A program made the translations under genes and the position numbers. 64,000 nucleotides of DNA from Chryseobacterium oranimense (GTDB lineage Bacteria > Bacteroidota > Bacteroidia > Flavobacteriales > Weeksellaceae): the NCBI RefSeq assembly GCF_025244725.1, contig NZ_CP104203.1, positions 3,658,001 to 3,722,000 of the forward strand. Reading direction: 5' to 3'. The notes under the pieces are model-generated. The model saw only the letters and a program-made list of their open reading frames with translations. It made no database searches and was not told where the DNA came from. Below are positions 1 to 8,251 of the stretch, piece after piece (within the stretch, counting starts at the first letter, position 1; every line of letters starts with the position of its first letter).

Positions 1-2
1 AT

Positions 3-1472
3 ATTGCGTTTAACCATGCAACAGGACGTTCACCATTAGCCAGACTCTGGAATATTGATCCGGATGGAGACGGTTATGGAGATATTGCTGCCAATAACCC
101 TTATTTTAATCAGGTTCCGAAGCATTCTTATAACGTATTTAATGACTTTAACCACACCAGCCCGGCCACACAGTACTATGTTGAAAGAAGCCTTCAGCAG
201 TGGATTACGGAATATCATATCGACGGATTCCGTTGGGACCTTACCAAAGGGTTTACCCAAAGCTGCTCTGAAAATGATGAAGCCTGTACCAATGCTTATC
301 AGCAGGACAGGGTAGATATTATGAAGAATTATGCTGACAAGCAGTGGGCTATAGACCCGAACTCCTACATGATTTTTGAACATTTGGGAACAGATGCAGA
401 AGAACAGCAGTGGGCCAATTACAGAATTGCCGAAGGAAAAGGAGTAATGCTCTGGAACAAGCAGACTGATCCTTACAATCAAAATACAATGGGTTACAAA
501 GAAAACAGTAACTATGATAGAATGAATCACACCCTTCATGGCTTCACCAATATGTCTGCGGTGGGTTATGGAGAAAGTCATGATGAAGAAAGATTAATGT
601 TTAAAAACCTTGCATATGGTGCTTCTAATGGTGCTTCTAATGGTGCTTACAATGTAACCAACCTGAACACTGCCCTTGAAAGAATGAAAACTTTCGGAGC
701 TACATTCTTCACGATTCCCGGCCCGAAAATGATCTGGCAGTTTGGAGAACTTGGCTATGAATTCAGTATCAACCGATGTGCAGACGGTACAATCAGCAGC
801 GGATGCAGAACCGATGAAAAACCTGTTGCCTTTACTTTAGGATATGATACCAACGCCAACAGAAAATCAGTGTATGATACCTGGGCCAAAATTATTAATA
901 TCAGAAATACCTATCCTGTTTTCAAATCAAAAACATATAGTGTAGAATCGAATAACCTTGCCAATGATCCAGAAGGCTTAATTACAAGGATTTATGTATA
1001 TGACAATTCAATAGCGGGTGTGAAAAACATTGTTGTTTTGGGCAATTACACCACTTCCGCACAGAATGTAGTTCCTTATTTTCCTTATACAGGGCAATGG
1101 CAGAACCTGATGGATAACTCTGTTTCCAATATTGCTTCTACTACTGCTCCTATTACATTGCAGCCGGGTGAGTTCCGTATTTTTGGAAACTATGCAGGGG
1201 CTCTGGCAACGTCTGATGTGAATGCAGCCAACAAACTGTCGCTTCAGATTGCTAATAACCCAGTAAAGAACGGCTTAGCAAAGCTTATTTACCACAAAGT
1301 CAAAAACGGGGAAATCTCCATTTTTGATATGAGCGGTAAGAAAATGGATTCATTCAAACTCAATAATGAAAGTGGAACCTATGAGCTGAAAGCCAATTAT
1401 CCTCCGGGAACCTATCTGGTTCATCTACGGTCTGAAACAGGCATGGCCAGCCAAAAGATGATTATTAAATAA
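3..1472 (+). CDS. Secreted GH13 alpha-amylase, 5' end outside window
   Basis: The reading frame is open from the window edge, so the signal peptide and first part of the (beta/alpha)8 barrel are missing. Three GH13 signatures are visible: GFRWDLTKGF, whose Asp codon at 237 would be the nucleophile; MIFEHL, whose Glu codon at 378 would be the acid/base; and SHDEER, whose Asp codon at 582 would be the transition-state stabiliser. The protein should hydrolyse alpha-1,4-glucans outside the cell. The last ~80 residues form a T9SS type A sorting domain (SIFDMSGKKM... GTYLVHL... KMIIK), so export through the Por system is expected. Two direct 12-bp repeats (619-642) encode GASN-GASN. A strong terminator follows the stop. 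Confidence 0.9.
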   Translation: MAFNHATGRSPLARLWNIDPDGDGYGDIAANNPYFNQVPKHSYNVFNDFNHTSPATQYYVERSLQQWITEYHIDGFRWDLTKGFTQSCSENDEACTNAYQQDRVDIMKNYADKQWAIDPNSYMIFEHLGTDAEEQQWANYRIAEGKGVMLWNKQTDPYNQNTMGYKENSNYDRMNHTLHGFTNMSAVGYGESHDEERLMFKNLAYGASNGASNGAYNVTNLNTALERMKTFGATFFTIPGPKMIWQFGELGYEFSINRCADGTISSGCRTDEKPVAFTLGYDTNANRKSVYDTWAKIINIRNTYPVFKSKTYSVESNNLANDPEGLITRIYVYDNSIAGVKNIVVLGNYTTSAQNVVPYFPYTGQWQNLMDNSVSNIASTTAPITLQPGEFRIFGNYAGALATSDVNAANKLSLQIANNPVKNGLAKLIYHKVKNGEISIFDMSGKKMDSFKLNNESGTYELKANYPPGTYLVHLRSETGMASQKMIIK

Positions 1473-1475
1473 AGT

Positions 1476-1510
1476 AAAGAGGGATAATGAAATATTATCC
1501 CTCTTTTTTA
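1476..1510 (+). terminator. Rho-independent terminator after the amylase
   Basis: A 13-bp perfect stem (1476-1488 with 1494-1506, loop GAAAT) runs into a T-rich tail, three bases after the amylase stop codon. Confidence 0.9.
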
Positions 1511-1539
1511 TTGACAGCACAGAAAAAATAAACCTGTTT

Positions 1540-1570
1540 TTTGAAAATTAAAAATATTAGTCTACTTTTG
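1540..1570 (+). promoter_or_regulatory. Bacteroidota-type promoter driving the riboswitch transcript
   Basis: TTTG at 1540-1543 and TACTTTTG at 1563-1570 match the Bacteroidota -33 TTTG and -7 TAnnTTTG elements with a 19-bp spacer. The start of transcription should lie near 1575-1579, just before the riboswitch P1 stem. Confidence 0.8.
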
Positions 1571-1577
1571 CAGTAGA

Positions 1578-1687
1578 TTTATCAAGAAAGGTGGAGGGAT
1601 TTGGCCCTATGAAACCTTAGCAACCTGCACGGCTCTAAAAAGTGTAAAGGTGCTAATTCCAACCCGGTATGGGGAAGATGAGAAAAG
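1578..1687 (+). ncRNA. SAM-I (S-box) riboswitch
   Basis: The conserved S-box core is present in order: GGTGGAGGGA (1590-1599), TGGCCCTATGAAACC (1602-1616), GCAACCT (1620-1626) and AAGGTGCTAATTCC (1647-1660). A P1 helix can close between about 1578-1583 and 1682-1687. The aptamer binds S-adenosylmethionine and normally turns expression off when SAM is plentiful. No U-tailed terminator is seen between the aptamer and the ATG at 1782, so the expression platform is unclear. It lies upstream of the TonB receptor and permease genes. Confidence 0.93.
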
Positions 1688-1781
1688 TCAACATTCTGAC
1701 AGTAATTCCATTTCTTGAAGTCTTTTATACCTGCGGATGAGGTCCGTGGAAAATATTTATGATTAATTTACAAGGACAAAG

Positions 1782-4202
1782 ATGAAAAAATTAAGCCTGT
1801 CTGTTATCCTCTTGGGAGCCATTTTGATCAATGCTCAGGAACAGGAAAAAGGAACCCAGATCGAAGATGTAATTATTGTAGGAAACCGGAATGCCAAAAG
1901 AACCAAACTGGAAACACCGGTTCCCGTAGATGTTATCAATATAGAAAAACTGCAGAAATCCGCCCCGCAAACGACGGTTCAGGATCTGTTGAATTATGTC
2001 ATCCCTTCATTCAATTCCGTAAGACAGTCAGCTTCCGACGGAACGGAGCATATTGACCCGGTGACTTTAAGAGGAATGGGGCCTGATCAGGTATTGGTGC
2101 TCATCAATGGGAAAAGAAGACATACCACTTCACTGGTCAATTATCAGAATACAGTAGGGAACGGATCTGTCGGCACAGACCTCAGCACCATTCCGGTAAT
2201 TGCTATTGACAGGATTGAAGTACTAAGAGACGGTGCAGCCGCACAATATGGTTCTGATGCCATTGCAGGAGTTGTCAATATTATCCTTAAAAAAGATATT
2301 GGGGCCTCTGCAACAGCGTCCTACGGAATCAGTGGAAGAAATGACGGAGAAACCTACCAGGCCGGAATCAACTACGGATCTTCCCTCGGAAAGAAGGACA
2401 GCTATGTGAATCTTTCATTACAGTTAAGCCACAGAGGAAAAACCACCAGAACCCAAAACCACGATCTTGATATCTTCGGAAGTAATTTTGCGTATGAATT
2501 TGCAGATGATCCGGAGGCAGCGAGAGCAGAAGATGACAGGATTATAAGGGAAAGGGGACTTACCCGCGATGATTTTAATTTCCAGATCGGGGACGCACAG
2601 ATCAGGCAGGCGCAATTGTTTTTTAACTCCGAATATCCGTTAAGTGAAACCTTTAAACTATATTCCTTCGGAGGTTTCAGCATTAAAGAAGGAAAAGGCT
2701 TCGGTTTCAGGAGGTTGCCGGGAGAAACAGATAATGTAGTGGCTGCTATTTATCCAAGTGGTTTTCAGCCTGTTCTGGGATCGCAGGTGTATGATTTTTC
2801 TTATGCCGTGGGAGCCAAATATAACGTCAACAATTGGTTGCTCGATTTAAGCAATACATTCGGAAGCAATACCTTCAATTATAATGTAGATCATACCAAT
2901 AATGCTTCATTAGGGGTAAAATCTCCTACAAGCTTTTATGCAGGAGCACACAGCTTTCTTCAAAATACAATTAATCTGGATGTTTCTAAGAATATCAATC
3001 AGTTTAATGTAGCCTTTGGAGGAGAGTTCCGTTTTGAGCAGTATCAGATCAAACCAGGGGATGAAGCTTCTTACACCCGGTATGACATCAATGGAAATCC
3101 TGCAGTTCCGGGATCTGAAGTGGAAGGAAACGGAGGTTCACAATCGTTTATTGGCTTTTCACCGGATAATGCACTGAAAAAATCAAGACATTCTGCAGCG
3201 GTTTATGCAGATGTTTCCTATGATTTGGCTAAAAAATTAAATATAGACCTTGCTGGAAGATTTGAAAATTATTCAGATTTTGGAAATACCCTGAATGGGA
3301 AGCTGGCGGTGAGGTATGAATTCATAAAAGACTATGCTATACGGGCGGCTGTGGGAACGGGTTTCAGAGCTCCGTCCCTCCAGCAGCAGTACTTTAATAA
3401 TTCCTATGCGGATATCTCCACTTCCGGGTTAGGAATCGTCACCAAGGGAATTTTCAGGAACGACAGTGATGCGGCCAGAGCTCTGGGATTTGATAAGTTA
3501 AAGCAGGAAACCTCGGTCAATGCCAGTGCAGGATTTACCCTAAAACCGGCAAACCGTTTGTTTATCACGGTAGATGGCTATTGGATCAGGGTAAAAGACA
3601 GAATTGTGATCACCAGTAATATTGAAGATCCAAGGCTGGCCCAGTACAATGTGGAAAGCGGGAGGTTCTTTGCCAATGCTATAGATACGGAAACCAAAGG
3701 GGTAGATGTTGTTGTTACCTACGACTGGAAACTGGGTGGTGGAAATTTAAATATCAGCCTGGCAGGAAATTATACCGAAACCAAGATTACGGATTTTCAT
3801 TTCCCGGAAAACCTGGTTCCTTCACAAGATGAATATTTCGGACCGGATCAGGTGAATATCATTGAAACCCTTTCTCCCAAGACAAAAGCCTCACTTGGCC
3901 TGAATTATGCCGTTGGGAAATTCAATTTCATGGTAAGAAATACGTATTTTGGTCAGGTCATACGGGATGGGTATCCTTTCGGGAAAGTTCAGAGCTTTTC
4001 TCCGAAAGTTGTTACCGATGTAAGTGTAGGCTATGATATTACGAAAAATATAAACCTGACGGTAGGAGCCAATAATGCCTTTGATGTTTTCCCGGATCGT
4101 CAGATTTATGAAAATTCATATTATGGAGTATTTAAATATGCGCCGGTTCAGATGGGAACGCTGGGGAATTATTTCTTCGGAAGGCTTAATTTTAATTTTT
4201 AA
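1782..4202 (+). CDS. TonB-dependent outer-membrane receptor under SAM riboswitch control
   Basis: This 806-residue protein starts with a signal peptide (MKKLSLSVILLGAILINAQ), followed by a TonB-box-like EDVIIVG, a plug domain (about residues 40-165, with the typical VLVLINGKRR and DRIEVLRDGAAAQYGSDAIAGVVNIIL segments) and a beta-barrel ending in an aromatic residue (NFNF). It should import a scarce substrate across the outer membrane with TonB energy. The upstream SAM-I riboswitch and the downstream amino-acid permease, 7 bases away, suggest methionine, a methionine peptide or a related sulfur compound; the substrate is inferred from context only. No SusD partner is present. Confidence 0.92.
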   Translation: MKKLSLSVILLGAILINAQEQEKGTQIEDVIIVGNRNAKRTKLETPVPVDVINIEKLQKSAPQTTVQDLLNYVIPSFNSVRQSASDGTEHIDPVTLRGMGPDQVLVLINGKRRHTTSLVNYQNTVGNGSVGTDLSTIPVIAIDRIEVLRDGAAAQYGSDAIAGVVNIILKKDIGASATASYGISGRNDGETYQAGINYGSSLGKKDSYVNLSLQLSHRGKTTRTQNHDLDIFGSNFAYEFADDPEAARAEDDRIIRERGLTRDDFNFQIGDAQIRQAQLFFNSEYPLSETFKLYSFGGFSIKEGKGFGFRRLPGETDNVVAAIYPSGFQPVLGSQVYDFSYAVGAKYNVNNWLLDLSNTFGSNTFNYNVDHTNNASLGVKSPTSFYAGAHSFLQNTINLDVSKNINQFNVAFGGEFRFEQYQIKPGDEASYTRYDINGNPAVPGSEVEGNGGSQSFIGFSPDNALKKSRHSAAVYADVSYDLAKKLNIDLAGRFENYSDFGNTLNGKLAVRYEFIKDYAIRAAVGTGFRAPSLQQQYFNNSYADISTSGLGIVTKGIFRNDSDAARALGFDKLKQETSVNASAGFTLKPANRLFITVDGYWIRVKDRIVITSNIEDPRLAQYNVESGRFFANAIDTETKGVDVVVTYDWKLGGGNLNISLAGNYTETKITDFHFPENLVPSQDEYFGPDQVNIIETLSPKTKASLGLNYAVGKFNFMVRNTYFGQVIRDGYPFGKVQSFSPKVVTDVSVGYDITKNINLTVGANNAFDVFPDRQIYENSYYGVFKYAPVQMGTLGNYFFGRLNFNF

Positions 4203-4209
4203 CAGTTAA

Positions 4210-5511
4210 ATGAGTACTGCTACACACCAGATCGGCTGGAAGACTGCCGCTGCCATCGTGGTCTCCAATATGATCGGGACGGGGATATTTACTACTTTAG
4301 GCTTTCAGCTGTCTGATATTACCAATACCTACAGTATTTTTCTGCTTTGGATCATCGGCGGGATTCTTGCATTGTTCGGGGCGTTCTGCTATGCTGAGCT
4401 GGGATCTTATTTCAAAGGAAACGGAGGAGATTATATTTACCTGAAGGAAACCTATCATCCCGTATTCGGGTATCTCGTCAGCTGGATTTCCCTGATTATC
4501 GGGTTCTCTGCACCGGTGGCCCTGGCTGCGCTCGCGATGTCAAAATACCTTTCAGCTTTTAATTATACCTTTGGAAACGGCTTTGCCACTGCTGTCATTT
4601 TCATTGTGGCGGCAGCATTGTCATTCAGCCTTAAAGCATCAAGCAGGTTTCATAATTTTTTTACCTTTATCAAGATCGCATTTATTATTGTGCTCGTCAT
4701 TCTGGGGGTAGGACTTTCAGGATCTGATGCAGGAAACAGCCTGGAATTCAGCAGCAGCTGGCAGGACGAGATCATGCTTCCTGCGTTTGCCACCTCACTG
4801 GTTTTTGTTACCTACTCCTATACCGGCTGGAATTCTGCCTCTTACATTGCGGGAGAAATAAAAGATGTCCAGAAAAACCTTCCCAAAGCTCTGATTGTAG
4901 GAACTGTTTTCGTAACAGTAAGTTATCTTTTGGTGAATTTTATCATGCTGAAACATGCTCCTGTAAGCCAGCTGGCAGGAAAAGAAGATGTGATGGGAGA
5001 AGCAGCTCGCAATATGCTGGGCACAAGCTTTGGAAAGATTGTCAACGTTTTCATTGCCCTACAGCTTATTGCCACCATCAGCGGTTATCTGTGGGTAGGT
5101 TCAAGGCTTACACAGGCTTTTGCGAAAGAAAACCATCTATGGAGGCCGCTTGCTGTCAATAACAAGAAAGGAATTCCGGTGAGGGCTATTTTTGCTCATG
5201 CTGTAATTGCAACAGTAATTATTTTAACGGGAAGTTTTAAGGAGATTTTTGTGTATACAGCCTTTATTCTTCAGCTGTTTGCCAGTCTTTCCATTTCCAC
5301 TGTTTTCTTTCTTAAAAAAGGGCAGCGGAAAATATTCAAATCCAATATATTCTATATTTTTCCTGCTGTTTTTCTGCTTTTCAGCATTTATATCCTCTAT
5401 TTTACCCTTATCCATAATCCTAAAGAAAGCATTATAGGGCTTGGAATAGTGGTTTTCGGACTGATTTTATATTGTATTGACAGGAAATTTTTTAAAAAGA
5501 CTGCAGAATAG
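4210..5511 (+). CDS. APC-family amino-acid permease
   Basis: A 433-residue integral membrane protein with about 12 hydrophobic segments. The first helix carries the APC signature VSNMIGTGIF, which forms part of the substrate site in this family. The gene follows the TonB receptor after 7 bases, so it is almost certainly cotranscribed from the riboswitch-controlled promoter. The pair would move one substrate across outer and then inner membrane. Methionine or a close relative is the best guess from the SAM-I riboswitch; other neutral amino acids are possible. Confidence 0.88.
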   Translation: MSTATHQIGWKTAAAIVVSNMIGTGIFTTLGFQLSDITNTYSIFLLWIIGGILALFGAFCYAELGSYFKGNGGDYIYLKETYHPVFGYLVSWISLIIGFSAPVALAALAMSKYLSAFNYTFGNGFATAVIFIVAAALSFSLKASSRFHNFFTFIKIAFIIVLVILGVGLSGSDAGNSLEFSSSWQDEIMLPAFATSLVFVTYSYTGWNSASYIAGEIKDVQKNLPKALIVGTVFVTVSYLLVNFIMLKHAPVSQLAGKEDVMGEAARNMLGTSFGKIVNVFIALQLIATISGYLWVGSRLTQAFAKENHLWRPLAVNNKKGIPVRAIFAHAVIATVIILTGSFKEIFVYTAFILQLFASLSISTVFFLKKGQRKIFKSNIFYIFPAVFLLFSIYILYFTLIHNPKESIIGLGIVVFGLILYCIDRKFFKKTAE

Positions 5512-5609
5512 TTTAAGTCTTGCCTTTCTTAGTCTTTATACATCTTAATGATCAGAAAATTAGTGAATCTTAGGGATCAAAGGAATTTTAATTTGAATTA
5601 ATAAATTCA

Positions 5610-5617
5610 TATCTTTG
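5610..5617 (+). promoter_or_regulatory. -7 promoter element of prfA
   Basis: TATCTTTG matches TAnnTTTG, 19 bases before the prfA start codon. No well-spaced -33 element is obvious. Confidence 0.6.
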
Positions 5618-5636
5618 CACTCTCAAAAATTGCAGA

Positions 5637-6722
5637 ATGTCTAAATCATTAATTCCAAAACTAGAAGCTATTAAACAAAGATATAATGAGGTTGCCGATC
5701 TTATTATACAGCCTGATATTATTTCAGATCAAAAAAAATATTCTTCTCTGAATAAAGAATACAGTGATTTGGGTAAGATTGTGAAAGTTTACGATCAGTA
5801 CAAAGGTGCTCTTGATGCCATTGAAGAATCTGATGAGATTATTGCTGATGGTTCAGACAGGGACCTGGTAGATCTTGCCAAAGAGGAAAAACTGGAAGCT
5901 CAGGCAAAAATTCCAGGGCTGGAAGAAGAATTGAAAGTTTTACTGATTCCTAAAGATCCTGCAGACGACAAAAACATCATCGTGGAATTACGTGCCGGAA
6001 CAGGAGGTGATGAAGCGGCTATTTTTGTGGAAGATATCTACAGAATGTACACCATGTATTTCAAGACAAAAGGATGGAAGCATGAAGTGACAGATTCCAA
6101 TGAAGCGGCAAAAGGCTACAAGGAACTGATTATGAAGGTGGAAGGTGAAGGTGTTTACGGAATTATGAAATTCGAATCCGGGGTTCACCGTGTACAGCGT
6201 GTTCCGGAAACAGAATCTCAGGGAAGAGTTCATACTTCTGCCATTACCATAGCAGTGCTTCCGGAAGCTGAAGAAGTGGATGTGGAAATAAACCCTGCAG
6301 ATATTGAAATGCAGACATCCCGTTCAGGAGGTGCCGGAGGACAGAACGTTAACAAGGTAGAAACTAAAGTACAGCTTACTCACAAGCCTTCAGGTTTGGT
6401 AGTTGTATGTCAGCAGGCCCGTTCTCAGCTGGCTAACCGTGAGCTGGCCATGGAAATGCTTCGTGCCAAATTATATGACATTAAGCTTCAGGAAGTTCAG
6501 GGAGATATTGCTGCGCAGAGAAAGACCATGGTTTCCACAGGAGACCGTTCTGCGAAGATCAAAACATACAACTATCCACAGGGAAGGGTTACAGACCACA
6601 GAATCAACAAGTCTATGTACAATCTGGATGCTTATATGAACGGAGATATTTCTGAAATGATAGATGCTGTGATCATGGCAGAAAATGCAGAAAAAATGAA
6701 GGGAGAAGAAGAAAATTACTAA
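5637..6722 (+). CDS. prfA: Peptide chain release factor 1 (RF1)
   Basis: RF1 ends translation at UAA and UAG. The 361-residue length is normal for the family. The codon-reading PxT motif is P190-E-T192 (within [16 protein letters not shown]) and the catalytic GGQ is at 234-236 ([17 protein letters not shown]). The gene is monocistronic, with its own -7 element and a terminator immediately downstream. A second GGQ protein, PrfH, is encoded at 24877-25575 and lacks the codon-recognition part. Confidence 0.97.
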   Translation: MSKSLIPKLEAIKQRYNEVADLIIQPDIISDQKKYSSLNKEYSDLGKIVKVYDQYKGALDAIEESDEIIADGSDRDLVDLAKEEKLEAQAKIPGLEEELKVLLIPKDPADDKNIIVELRAGTGGDEAAIFVEDIYRMYTMYFKTKGWKHEVTDSNEAAKGYKELIMKVEGEGVYGIMKFESGVHRVQRVPETESQGRVHTSAITIAVLPEAEEVDVEINPADIEMQTSRSGGAGGQNVNKVETKVQLTHKPSGLVVVCQQARSQLANRELAMEMLRAKLYDIKLQEVQGDIAAQRKTMVSTGDRSAKIKTYNYPQGRVTDHRINKSMYNLDAYMNGDISEMIDAVIMAENAEKMKGEEENY

Positions 6723-6737
6723 AATAGATCAATCAAT

Positions 6738-6768
6738 AAGCTCTTGGATTTCAGGAGCTTTTTTTTGC
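6738..6768 (+). terminator. Terminator after prfA
   Basis: The stem AAGCTCTTG / CAGGAGCTT (6738-6746 with 6752-6760) is followed by a T run. Confidence 0.85.
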
Positions 6769-6795
6769 TTAAAAATCATTGAATTTAAACGAACC

Positions 6796-7464
6796 ATGAA
6801 AAAACTAGTGAGAATTTTATTGCTGATGACACTGTTTTGTGCTCAGAACTTTTTTGCCCAGACCAAGATATTGCAGCCTGAGCAGGTATTCGCATTGTAC
6901 TTTGATACTTTTGTGAAACAGGATGAGCAGTCACTCAATAAGCTTAATAGCTATCTGCTTCCGTTTCTTGGCACCGAAAATACCTACAGTATGGATCTGA
7001 AGAAGTCTTACCATGAGGAAGTTCAGTATCTTACGACACTATTTCTTGCAGATCTTCCGAAAGAGAAGGCTGATGTTTGTAAACAGGATGCGGAGGCATA
7101 TTATAATGCGCTTTTAAATAATTTGAAAAATACCCGGTACACATTAAAAAGCGTACGGGAAGTAAAAAATGAATTTGCGGAAAACAGCTTTGTCATGGAG
7201 CTCAGCGTAGATCTTATTTTCTCTGTTCCTGAAAACCCTGTCGGATTGAAACCGGTTAATATTAAAAGAATGACGCCCGGTGAGCTGCAGAACTATTTAA
7301 AAAAGCAGGTAAAGGCATTTTCGGAACCGGGAAAGGAAGTTACGGTACATCAGATTTTCAAACTGTATCAGGTAAAAAAAGACGGAAATACCTATTATTG
7401 GAACGGTGGTCCTCAGGAATTGGTATGGAAACTGAACGATTCCTATTTTAAAAGTTTTAACTAG
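6796..7464 (+). CDS. Exported protein of unknown function, paralogue 1
   Basis: A 222-residue protein with a signal peptide (MKKLVRILLLMTLFCAQNFFAQ) cleaved near residue 22 and no lipobox or membrane segment afterwards, so probably periplasmic or secreted. I do not recognise the family. It shares length, domain order and short motifs with the next gene: the FALYFDTFVKQD stretch near the N-terminus and a closing YWNGGPQE segment. The two are a tandem duplication separated by 27 bases and followed by one terminator, so they probably form one operon. Confidence 0.8.
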   Translation: MKKLVRILLLMTLFCAQNFFAQTKILQPEQVFALYFDTFVKQDEQSLNKLNSYLLPFLGTENTYSMDLKKSYHEEVQYLTTLFLADLPKEKADVCKQDAEAYYNALLNNLKNTRYTLKSVREVKNEFAENSFVMELSVDLIFSVPENPVGLKPVNIKRMTPGELQNYLKKQVKAFSEPGKEVTVHQIFKLYQVKKDGNTYYWNGGPQELVWKLNDSYFKSFN

Positions 7465-7491
7465 CACAAAATTAAATTACTCAATATAAAT

Positions 7492-8166
7492 ATGAAAAAT
7501 ATTAAAATCATTGTATTGCTGATGCTGGCATTATTCAGCCAAAACCTGCTGGCACAGACGGAAGTGAAAAAGCCTTCGGAAGTTTTTGAAATGTATTTCG
7601 GAACCTTCGTGAAAAATGATAACGCTGCGCTTTCTAAGCTGAACGATTATCTAAAGCCTACTGTAGAGGGGGAAAATGCTTATCAGGTAGACTTTAAAAC
7701 CGTTTCCCAGGATATGATGAAAGAAAGCACAGATAACTTTTTATCTGCTTTTTCCAAACCCACGGCGGACGCCTGCAGAAAAGAAGCTGAAGAATATTTT
7801 ACGGCCATGATGGAAAATTTTAAAAACGGTAAGCTGGCTGTTAAAGAGATAAAAATTGTCCAGAATGAATATATTGAGGATCAGAAAATTGCAGACGTTA
7901 CATATACCGTAAGCTTCAAAGTTCCTGCAAAGCTTCCGGATGTACCGGCTGGAGATATCCAGAAAGTTAAGCCGGAAGATCTTAAGAAATATCTGGTTCA
8001 GAGTGTACAGGAGTTTAAAAATGCAGATAAAACTGTAGAAACGGAGCAAAAATTCAGATTATACCAGCTTAATGAAAGCGGAAAAATATATTACTGGAAT
8101 GGAAGCCCTGATGAAATTGTTTCAGGCCTGACCGATTTTTATTTTGAAAGCTTCGGATCTAAATAA
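7492..8166 (+). CDS. Exported protein of unknown function, paralogue 2
   Basis: A 224-residue protein with a signal peptide (MKNIKIIVLLMLALFSQNLLAQ). It is the tandem paralogue of the preceding gene: FEMYFGTFVKND corresponds to FALYFDTFVKQD, and YYWNGSPDE to YYWNGGPQE near the C-terminus. The divergence is substantial, so the duplication is not recent. No catalytic motif is evident. It may bind a ligand or partner in the periplasm, but nothing in the context gives the job. Confidence 0.8.
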   Translation: MKNIKIIVLLMLALFSQNLLAQTEVKKPSEVFEMYFGTFVKNDNAALSKLNDYLKPTVEGENAYQVDFKTVSQDMMKESTDNFLSAFSKPTADACRKEAEEYFTAMMENFKNGKLAVKEIKIVQNEYIEDQKIADVTYTVSFKVPAKLPDVPAGDIQKVKPEDLKKYLVQSVQEFKNADKTVETEQKFRLYQLNESGKIYYWNGSPDEIVSGLTDFYFESFGSK

Positions 8167-8180
8167 TAATCTTAAAAAAT

Positions 8181-8212
8181 AAAAAAGGCTCTGGTTTCAG
8201 GGTCTTTTTTTA
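8181..8212 (+). terminator. Terminator after the paired exported proteins
   Basis: AAAAAAGGCTCTG (8181-8193), loop GTTT, then CAGGGTCTTTTTTT (8198-8211), with two G-T pairs. Confidence 0.85.
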
Positions 8213-8228
8213 TTCCATATACTTTGTG

Positions 8229-8236
8229 TATTTTTG
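8229..8236 (+). promoter_or_regulatory. -7 promoter element of the prolyl oligopeptidase gene
   Basis: TATTTTTG matches TAnnTTTG and lies 15 bases before the ATG at 8252. It overlaps the TTG at 8234, which argues against translation starting there. Confidence 0.6.
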
Positions 8237-8251
8237 AGAAAACCCTTGATT

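Noticed and set aside
619-642. Short tandem repeat in the amylase as a phase-variable tract
   Set aside because: Two 12-bp units keep the frame, so copy change would not switch the gene off.
8234-8251. TTG start of the prolyl oligopeptidase
   Set aside because: It overlaps a -7 promoter element and delays the signal peptide; the ATG at 8252 gives a clean one.
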